Positions 49,652 through 57,464 of a DNA stretch of 64,000 bases are shown piece by piece. How positions within the stretch are numbered: position 1 is the first letter of the stretch; the number at the start of each line of letters is the position of its first letter. This DNA is from Tupaia tana (taxonomy: Eukaryota; Chordata; Mammalia; Scandentia; Tupaiidae), in assembly GCA_026018925.1 (NCBI GenBank), contig JAKSZU010000012.1, forward strand, positions 41,021,218 through 41,085,217, given 5' to 3'. The notes beneath the pieces are model-generated. The model was not told where the DNA came from, did no database searches, and worked only from the letters and a program-made list of their open reading frames with translations. Both the position numbers and the translations under genes were made by a program.

Positions 49652-52600
49652 GAGAGGTTTTTGCTATAGGGCATGTGCACTCGCCAGAAAGACAGAGAGA
49701 GACAGAGAGACAGAAAGCAAGAAATCACCCCCCAGGAGGGATGGCCACGCCGCAATCCCTTCTCCACACTCCTCTCGGGATCTTGGGCACGCATGCACAT
49801 GCGCCTGGCGTGAGTTTAAGCCACCGGGTCCGGGACTCGAACCGCGGTCAACTACATGGGAGTCCAGTGACAAAGCCATTATGTTAACTGCTGGTCCCCT
49901 GTGTTTCATTTCAGTCTACTGCTTTACCACAGCCTTATGTGGCAGGTGAGGTGTTTGCATTTTTCTCTTCCTGTTTGAATTCTTAGTTCTTCAGTTCTAG
50001 GGAGCCCTGCTCCATCTTCCTCTGAAGGTCACCCCTACCCCATGGGAGTGGAAGTCCAGGTTTAGATATCATTCTGAGAATGCTGACATTTTTCTAGGGC
50101 TGTGACTGGATGAGGGCATTGGGAAAAAATATATTGTTAAAAGAAAGATCAATAATTATACTTACATTTTGGGTTAATGTAGTATTTTTTTTAAAGAGTT
50201 CTTTTTTTTAATTCTTTTTTTTTTTTTTAAAGAATTCGTTTATTTAATTTTATTTATTTATTTTAATTTGACTATAGAGGGACAGAGAGAGACGGCAAGA
50301 CGCCAGGTCTGGCACTTGGACCATGGTCAGCCATGTGGGAGTCCAGCACCCTCACCCTCAACTACCTACCACGTCACCTGCTAGCCCCATATTACTATTA
50401 GTTTTTATTTTATTTATTCATCCATTTATTTTAATTTGATCAGAGAGAAACAGAGAAAGAGAGATAGAGAGAAAGTGAGAAAGCAAGCCACCAGGTCCAG
50501 GACTTGAACTGTGGTGGGCCATGTGGGAGTGTCCAGTGCCTTAACCACCATGCCACCTGCTGGTCCCCTTACTATTAGTTTTTTTTTTTTTTTTGAGAGG
50601 TTTTTGCTATAGGGCGCGTGCGCTCGCCAGACAGAAACAGAGAGACAGAAAGTGAGAAATCACCCCCCAGGGGGGATGGCCACACCGCAATCCCTTCTCC
50701 TCCATTCTCCTCTCGGGATCTTGGGTACGCATGCACACGTGCCCGGCGTGAGTTTTAAGCCACCGGGTACAAGACGCGAACTGCCCGCAGTCGACTACCT
50801 GGGAGTCCAGTGACATAGCCATTACGCTAACTGCTGGTCCCACCTTACTATTAGTTTTTAATTTGACCAGAGAGAGACAGAGAGAGAAAAAGGGAGAGTG
50901 AGAAAGCAAGGTGCCAGGTCTAGGATTTGAACCACGGTATGCCATGTAGGAGTCTAGTGCCCTTGACCACCATGCCACCTACTGGCCCCTAAAGTAGTGC
51001 TTTTGTTGGAGTGGGTGAATTTGTTCCCAATGTTCACCCTCTTTTTTTTTTTTTTTTTTTAAGAGGTTTTTGCCTTAGGGCATGTGTGCTCACCAGAGAG
51101 AGAGAGACAGAGATTGTGAAAGGAAAAGAGAAATCAACACCCCAGGGGGGATGACCATGCTGCAATCCCTTCTCCTTCATTCTCCTCCTGGGATCTTGAG
51201 CATGCACGCACATGCGCCCAGAGTGATTTTCAAGCCATCAGGCCTGGGAGCCATGTGGGAGTTCAGCAACGTAACTGATATGCCATCTGTTGGCCCCATA
51301 CCTTCAGATTTTGTAATGTAAATGTTAAAAGAAAGTATTTGTTCTTTGGGAAAAAAAAAATTTATTTTCTACTTGTTAGCTGCTGGTATACAAGTCCAGG
51401 ACTTGAACCATGGTCAGCCATGTGGGAGTGAGCACCTTAACCACCACACAACCTGCTGGCCCCCACAAAAGTTTTTTTAAATAATATATATTTATCTTGC
51501 GTCCAGATAAATTTACTTAATACATTTTAATAAATTGTTAAAATACCATACTTATTAACTTAATAGTTTATAGTCTTAGATTTCCTACATAAGTAATCCT
51601 AAATCTAAAATAATGACAGTTTTAGTTCTTCCTTTTCTTTTTAAAAAATATTATTTATTCATTCATTTATTTTAATTTGACCAGAGAGAGGCAGAGAGAG
51701 AAAGAGAGAGAGAGAAAGTGAGAAAGTGAGCCACTGGGTCCAGGACTTGAACCACGGTCAGCCATGTGGGAGTGTCCAGCGCCTTAACCACTGTACCATC
51801 TGCTAGTCCCTAGTTCTTCCTTTTCAACCTTTATACTTTTCTTTTTTTTTTGATAGTTTTTTTTGCTGTAGGGTATATGCACTCACCGAAAGACAGAGAG
51901 AGACAGAAAGTAAGAAATAACCTCCCAAGGGGGGATGGCCACGCTGCAATCTCTTCTCCATTCTCTCGGGATCTTGGGTATGCATGCTCAGGCGCCCAGC
52001 ATGAGTTTAAGCCACCAGGTCCAGAACTCGAACCACGGTCAACTACATAGGAGTCCAGAGACATAGTCATGATGCCAACTGTTGGTTCCCTTTTCTTTCT
52101 TTTTTTTTAAATACTAGAGGGTGCATGCAAACACGCACATGAGAGAAAGAGACAGAGTTCAACTTCCAATAGGGACTGGTCACACCATAATCCTTTTTCT
52201 TCCAGTTCTCCATTCCTATCTTGGGCATGCATGTGCATTCCTGGCATATTTTTCTTTTTTCTTTCCTTTATTTTTTAAATAATTATTTACTGGGACCAGC
52301 AGTTACCATAATGGCTATGTAGCTGGACTCCCATGTAGTCGACTGCGGGTCAAATCCTGGACCCGGTGGCTTAAACTCACGCCGGGTGCGTGTGTGTGCA
52401 TATGTGCCCAAGATCCCGAGAGGAGAATAGAGGAGAAGGGACTGTGGCGTGGCCATTCCCCCTGGGGTGTGATTTCTTGCCTTCTACCTCTCTGTCTCTC
52501 TCTGTCTGTCTGGCGAGTGCACGCGCCCTATAGCAAAAACCTCTCAAAAAAAAAATTACTTATTGGGGCCAGCAGGTGGCATGGTGGTTAAAGGTGCTGG

Positions 52601-55600
52601 ACTGCCACATGGCTGACTGCAGTTCGAATAGTCCCAGACCTTGTAGCTTGCTTTCTTACTTTCCTTCTGTCTCTCTGTCTATCTGTCCCTCTCTGGTCAA
52701 ATTAAAATAAAAAAATAAATAAATAAAGTATCATTAAAACTTTATATCATTATTATTATTTAATTTGCTATAGGGTACATATGTTCACCAGAAAGAGGAA
52801 GGGAAACTGAGAATGCAAGCTATCAGGTCTGGGACTAGAATCACGGTTGGCCATGAGGGAGTTCAGCGCCCTAACCACGCCACCTGCTGCCCCCTCCTGG
52901 TGTGTTTTTCAAGCCAACGGAGCCAGAACTCGAACACTGGTTAGGTCATATGGGATTCACCTTTCTCTGCACAGTACCTAACTGCTGTGCTACAGGGTTG
53001 GTCCAATATACTTTTTTTTTTTTTTTTAGTTTTCTATAGGTTGCGTGCCCCTTACCAAAGAGAGTGAGAAAGTCCCCCACGGGGATGGCCATGCCACAAT
53101 CCCTTCTCCTTCTCCTCTCTGGATTTTGGGCACCCATATACTTGTACCCAGCATGCTTTTTGAGTCACTAGATCAGGGACTTACACCATGTAGTCGGTCA
53201 TGTAGGATCCAACCATCTTAACCACTATGTTACGGCTGGCCCCTGATATAATTTTATTTCTTTTTCTCACCTTACTGTATTTGCTAGGATCTCCAGTACA
53301 AAACAGATGTGAGATATGGTGATAAGGAAAATCCTTGACTTGTTTCTGAGATGAGGGAACTCGGATTTCAGAGGTGTTTTTAGATCATCTTTATCAGATT
53401 AATAAAGCTCCCTGCTGGGGCCAGCAGGTAGCATGGTGATTAAGATGCTGGATTCCCACATGGCCTTTGGCGGTTTGAGTCCCAGACCTGACGGCTTGAA
53501 AAGCTTGCCAGGCATGTCTAAGTGCCCAAAATCCCAAGAGGCAAATGGAAGAGAAGGGATGCAGCATGGCCATCCCCCCTGGGAGTGGGGGTGACTTCTC
53601 ACTTTCCCTGTCTTTGTCTTACTCTGTCTCTCTAGTGAGTACACACGCTCGGTGGTCCTATGGCCAAAACCTTAAAAAATAACAAAAAATACAAAATAAA
53701 GCTTCCTAGGGACCAGCAGTTGGTGCAATGGCTATGTCGCTGGACTCCCATGTAGTTGACCACAGTTCGAGTCCCGGACCTGGTGGCTTCAACTCATGCG
53801 GGGCACGTGTGCATGTGTGCCCGAGATCCCAAGAGGAGAATGGAGGAGAAGGGATTGCAGTGTGGCCATCCTCTCGAGGGGGTGGGTGTGATTTCTTGCT
53901 TTCTGTCTCTCTGTCTCTTTCTGGCGAGCACACACACTCCATAGCAAAAAACCTCTCAAAAAAAAAAATTTAAAAAAAAAGCTTCCTGTTATGACTAGTT
54001 TGAGGAGTATTCTTTTTTCTTTGTCAGAGGACACATATACAAGACAAAGAGAGAAAGCACTCCTCCGTGGAGCCTGGTCATGCCCAAATCCTGTTTTCCT
54101 CCATTTCTCCATCCCATCATAATCCTGGGCATGCATGCACATGGCTGGCAGGTTTTTATTTTTTTCAACTTATTTTATTTAACTTTATTTATTTATTTTT
54201 AATTTGATCAGAGAGGGACAGCAAGACAGAGAAAGTGAGAAAGCAAGCCACCAGGTCTGGGATTCAAAACATGGTCAGCCATGTGGGAGTCCAGCATTCT
54301 TAACCACCATGCCACCTGCCAGCCCTGGCAGGTTTTTCAAGCCACCAGGCCAGCCCAGTAATGTTGGTTTTTATTACATTTTCCCCTTTATTGAGATAAT
54401 CATGTGTGTTTTCCTGTTACCCTGTTTATGTGCTGAATTTCATTGACTGATATTCAAATGTTAAACCACATTACATCCCTGGAAAAAGGCCTTACTTATG
54501 AAATATTAGTATTACCTTTAGTCAAGGGGTACATGTGCTTGCCAGAAAGAGAGAGAGAACCCCCAGTGGTAATACCACAATCCCTTCTCCTCCACTTCAC
54601 CATTCCATCAGGACTTTGGGCACGCACATGCACATGCACACTCCTGGAATGTTCTTCAAGCCTCTAGGGCTAGGATTCAGACTGCACTTGGCCATGTAGG
54701 ATTTAGCTCCCAATGCACAACACTTAACTATGGGGCCAGCCCAGCACTGTCCTTTAATTTATTGCTTATTTAACTTGATAATAATTGTTTATGATTTTGG
54801 TATCTATGTTCCTGAGAGATAGTAACATACATTTTTCCTTTCTTGGAATGTTCTTTTTAAATTATTGTATCGCCATCATCATTTAATGACGGACAGCATG
54901 TGCACAAGATTGATAGAGAGGAAGAAAGAGGTACCTTTGGCAGAGTTTCATCACTCTGTGACCCCCTTTCCCTAGCCTTCTCTTTCTTCAGAATCCTGGG
55001 TGCCCACACACGCGCCCAGCACATTCTCAGGGTGACCTGGGATCTGAATCCATGGTCAGCCATATGGCTTCCAGCCTTGCACTTGTGAAACCACTGCATC
55101 ACAATGGCTGAGGGTCTTGACAGTTTTTTTTTGGAGAGATTTTTGCTATAGGGCGCGTGCACTCGCCAGACAGACAGAGAGAGACAGAGAGATAGAAAGC
55201 GAGAAATCACCCCCCGGGGGGATGGCCACGCCGCAATCCCTTCTCCTCCATTCTCCTCTCGGGATCTTGGGCACACACGCACACGCGCCCGGCGTGAGTT
55301 TTAAGCCACCGGGTCCGGGACGCGAACCGTGGTCGACTACGTGGGAGTCCAGCGACATAGCCATTATGCTAACTGCTAGTCCCGACAGTTTTTTTTTTTT
55401 TTTTTGATTGAAGTGAAATTTACCATTTTAACCATTTTTAAGCGTACAGTTCAGTGATACTAAGTACATTTACATCATGTACAGTCATCACTACCATTCA
55501 TTTCTCCTCTTGACAGATTTTTGTATCAAGGTTATGCTGTTCTAGAGTGAGCTGGAAACGTTGCAATTTAATTCTGTTTTCTAGAGTAATCTGTATAAGA

Positions 55601-56892
55601 ATGGTATTACTGGGGCGGGCAGGTTGCGTGGTGGTTGTGATGCTGGACTCCCATATGGCTGATCGCAGTTCAAATCTTAAACCTGGTGGCTTGCTTTCTC
55701 ACTTTCCCTTTCTCTCTCTGTCTCGCTCTGGTCAAATTAAAAATAATTATAATAAATAAAGTAAAATAAATTAAAAAAAAAAAGAAAGGTATTACTGAGC
55801 CAGCTAGTAGCTGGTGGTTAGGGCAGCAGGATTCCACATGGCTCTCTGCTCTGACCTACACTACTTGGTAGCTGGTTGAGGGAGATGGAACTTTAAGGAT
55901 GGACCACAGCTCCTCCATCCTCATCCTCAGCTTTGGTCCGCTATGCACATGCCTCCAACTCCCCCACCCCCTAAGTACACCTCTGCATGCCATAACTATC
56001 TTTGGCACAATGTAGATGCTCAATACCTATTTGTTGAATTAAGTCAAAAAGAAAGAAGGAAGTATGAGTTGTCTTTTTTTTTATTTTTAAGAATTACTTA
56101 ATTTTATTTATTCATTCATTTAATTTGACCAGAGAGAGAGAAAAAGAGGAAGCGAGAAAGCAAGCCACCAGATTCAGGACTTGAACCATGGTCGGCCATG
56201 TAGGAACATCCAACGCCTTAACCACCATGCCACCTGCTGGTCCCCTGAGTTGTCTTTAAAAAAAACTCATTAAAAAATAAAACAACTCATTTTTTTTCCT
56301 CTAATCTTTTCTTCTCTCTCTCTCTCTTTTTTTTTTTTTTAAGAATTATTTTATTTAACTTTACTTATTTTAATTTGACCAGAGAGGGAAAGTGGGAAAA
56401 AAAGCCACCAGGTCCAGGACATGAACTGCAGTCAGCCATGTGGGAGTCCAGTGCCCCCAACCAACGCCACCTGCCAGCCCTGAATGAGTGGTCTTATATG
56501 AACCCAGATACACAAGCAAAGCCATTAATGGTGAACCGAATTTCCCCACCTTAGGAAAGAAGATGCCAGCACCTTCTTAATCCCTAACATCCACTTTCCT
56601 CTTCTTCCCCATCAAGGTGGGGTGAGTCAATCCTGGGCAAGGCAGGAATGACAGTGACAGGCCCTGTTCCATGTGTCAGAGCAAAAGTAAAACCTTGTCT
56701 CTCTTGACATCCTCACCACACCAGTTCCCATACCATAGAAATGTCCCGCTCCTTGCTCAGGTCTCCTACACACACACACACTCACCCCACGCTCTGAACG
56801 GCTACCACTGGGTATCACGGAGTGAGGAGGTAGGGAGGGGTTTTCATTCTATCTACCTTGCTCTCTTTCCCAGACTCCTGATGCTCCTCCAT
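41034..56892 (-). CDS. SNX32: SNX32, sorting nexin-32 (SNX6B), 13 exons, 403 aa
   Basis: PX-BAR sorting nexin of the SNX5/SNX6 group, acting with SNX1/SNX2 in endosome-to-Golgi (ESCPE-1-type) retrieval. Exons 1-13 (minus strand) are 56857-56892, 44513-44617, 44058-44168, 43818-43939, 43517-43640, 43295-43399, 43005-43110, 42806-42881, 42545-42584, 41741-41827, 41468-41627, 41302-41387 and 41034-41087, 1212 nt, the human length. Exon 1 encodes only 12 residues, [12 protein letters not shown], recognised by similarity to the human start and by its donor (AAG/GTAGAT). Intron 1 is 12.2 kb. The PX domain spans about 15-168 ([20 protein letters not shown], then [11 protein letters not shown]) and the BAR domain about 180-400 ([36 protein letters not shown]). 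The protein ends [12 protein letters not shown]. Confidence 0.96.
44830..45200. repeat. MIR-like fragments in SNX32 intron 1
   Basis: 'gtaagtaacttgctaaggtc' and 'ttattaaacacctactgtgt' are typical MIR passages. Confidence 0.5.
45629..46130 (-). repeat. Family A SINE and an older antisense SINE
   Basis: 45629-45898 is a good antisense copy ending 'gctaactgctggcccc'. 45905-46130 is a diverged antisense copy ending 'gctgtgctacagggctgac', a variant also seen at 52895-53003. Confidence 0.8.
46210..46530 (+). repeat. Two family B SINEs
   Basis: Sense copies at about 46210-46360 and 46375-46530, each ending in 'aaattaaa' and AT-rich tails. 'atcagattgtc' flanks the second copy. Confidence 0.85.
46791..47060 (-). 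repeat. Near-consensus family A SINE, antisense
   Basis: CpG-rich copy with B-box complement 'gaaccgcggtcgactacg'; 'agaatcttt' on both sides. Confidence 0.94.
47108..47692 (-). repeat. Two family A SINEs, antisense
   Basis: About 47108-47356 (older) and 47455-47692 (tail replaced by 'gggtagaggtttgtttgctc'). Confidence 0.88.
47795..48490. repeat. Family B SINEs flanking unique intron sequence
   Basis: An antisense copy at 47795-47936 and a sense copy at about 48318-48490; 47937-48317 is unassigned intron DNA. Confidence 0.75.
48700..49435 (+). repeat. Family B SINE and two family A SINEs in tandem
   Basis: 48700-48850 is family B, and 48853-49110 and 49176-49435 are family A. 'agatccaact' recurs around the elements, suggesting insertion into one target followed by another. 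The last head contains a local triplication of 'gtaatg'. Confidence 0.85.
49601..49900 (-). repeat. Family A SINE, antisense, long T-run
   Basis: About 50 bases of T-rich tail, then a near-consensus body; 'tgtgtttcattt' is duplicated before and after. Confidence 0.95.
49900..50215. other. Unassigned SNX32 intron 1 segment
   Basis: About 300 bases of unique or very old repeat sequence; no feature recognised. Confidence 0.3.
50220..50995 (-). repeat. Nested cluster: family B, B, A, B, all antisense
   Basis: Family B at 50220-50390, 50400-50568 and 50855-50990. A near-consensus family A at 50580-50842 lies between them, with 'ttactattagttttt' duplicated on both sides. Confidence 0.88.
51040..51465 (-). 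repeat. Family A SINE and partial family B SINE, antisense
   Basis: 51040-51297 is family A-like. 51385-51465 is only the head part of a short copy. Confidence 0.82.
51640..52090 (-). repeat. Family B then family A SINE, antisense
   Basis: 51640-51811 is family B and 51838-52088 is family A. 'tagttcttccttttcaacct' follows the first element. Confidence 0.85.
52291..52735 (+). repeat. Family A then family B SINE, sense
   Basis: 52291-52553 is family A with tail; 52563-52735 is family B ending (AAAT)n. Confidence 0.9.
52760..53242 (-). repeat. Three older SINEs, antisense
   Basis: 52760-52893 is family B-like, 52895-53003 is a head fragment ending 'gctacagggttggtcc', and 53010-53242 is an old long copy. 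Confidence 0.7.
53417..53968 (+). repeat. Older long SINE then family A SINE
   Basis: 53417-53690 and 53709-53968. 'aaagcttcct' is duplicated around the second. Confidence 0.9.
54010..54345 (-). repeat. Family B SINE inserted in an older SINE, antisense
   Basis: The older copy (54010-54150, resuming at about 54326) is split by a family B copy at 54160-54325; 'ctggcaggttttt' repeats on both sides. Confidence 0.78.
54520..55110 (-). repeat. Two very old SINE-like copies, antisense
   Basis: 54520-54745 (ending 'tatggggccagccc') and 54890-55110 (a diverged relative of the long family, with L1 sequence between them). Confidence 0.55.
55122..55385 (-). repeat. Near-consensus family A SINE, antisense
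   Basis: Among the least-decayed copies; 'gacagttttttt' duplicated on both sides. Confidence 0.96.
55400..55512 (-). mobile_element. L1 3'-end fragment, antisense
   Basis: 'ttaagcgtacagttcagtga' and 'catcatgtacagtcatcact' are typical of an old L1 3' region; a separate insertion inside the larger fossil L1. Confidence 0.6.
55613..55790 (+). repeat. Family B SINE
   Basis: Sense copy; 'ggtattac' is duplicated on both sides. Confidence 0.88.
56080..56480 (-). repeat. Two family B SINEs, antisense
   Basis: 56080-56245 and 56335-56480, separated by a CT-rich run; the last repeats before SNX32 exon 1. Confidence 0.85.
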
Positions 56893-57464
56893 CACTCTCT
56901 TCCGCCGCAGCACACGGGATTCCGCCGCCAGCCCCCACCCGTGCGCTCCCGCAGCTTCGTCCCGGGTAATTCTCCGCGATGAACCGAGTGGAAAGCTCAT
57001 CAGCTGATGGAGACACTCGCACCCTCCCTGCCAGGAGTCACCTTTGCGGGGGCGGTTCCCACCTCGTTTCCCCGCAGCCACGCCTTATGATTGGGTACCA
57101 GGGCTACTGTTAACGATGCTATTGGCTGCAACGCCTGCCGCTCCTGTGACCAGGCCCCGGCTTTTAAGGAGCCTTGAGAAACCGAAAGGGCCGGGAATGG
57201 GCAACAGGGTGAGGACTGCGGTCGGGCCTCTCGGGTCTCGGAGGTCCGTCTCCCGCCACCAGCCGGTGGACGCCCACGCGCCGCTGTTCTGGGCCCCACC
57301 TTCCAACCGCCACGCGCGACCTGCGCGTGCGCACTTGCCGCGTCTCGTGCCCTCGCCGGGCGGAGGGCGGGGCGGGAAGAGGGCGTGGGTGAGAGGGTAG
57401 GGTGGGCTGGGAGGAATGGGGAGGAGGGAGGGGGGTGGTGGACCGGGGACGAGAGCAAGAGCCA
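56893..57464. promoter_or_regulatory. CpG-rich divergent promoter between SNX32 and the repeat ORF
   Basis: CpG-dense DNA starting right at SNX32 exon 1. Inverted CCAAT boxes (ATTGG) lie at about 57091 and 57121, and a TATA-like TTTTAA at about 57163. A candidate plus-strand first exon with ATGGGCAACAGG and a strong donor (GTGAGG at 57209) follows. Direction of transcription on the plus side is inferred only. Confidence 0.5.

Larger units (their letters stand above)
46540..55612 (-). mobile_element. Fossil L1 LINE (ORF2 part), antisense, shredded by SINEs
   Basis: The unique pieces (about 46540-46790, 47062-47105, 47357-47445, 53245-53410, 53975-54020, 54350-54515, 54750-54865 and 55513-55612) appear in the order expected for the reverse complement of an L1 ORF2. 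Examples are 'ttttgatccattttgtcata', 'cattgactgatattcaaatg' and 'gtatctatgttcctgagaga'. It is thus transcribed in sense with SNX32. Confidence 0.65.

Noticed and set aside
49212..49949. 245-codon open frame in SNX32 intron 1
   Set aside because: It is made of two SINE copies read through their bodies and T-run. The recurring peptide [20 protein letters not shown] and its antisense counterpart appear wherever family A copies occur.
57402..57464. Starting the repeat ORF at the GTG at 57402
   Set aside because: GTG is not a normal eukaryotic start here; the first in-frame ATG is at 57465, and others follow at 57471 and in VMQREKM.
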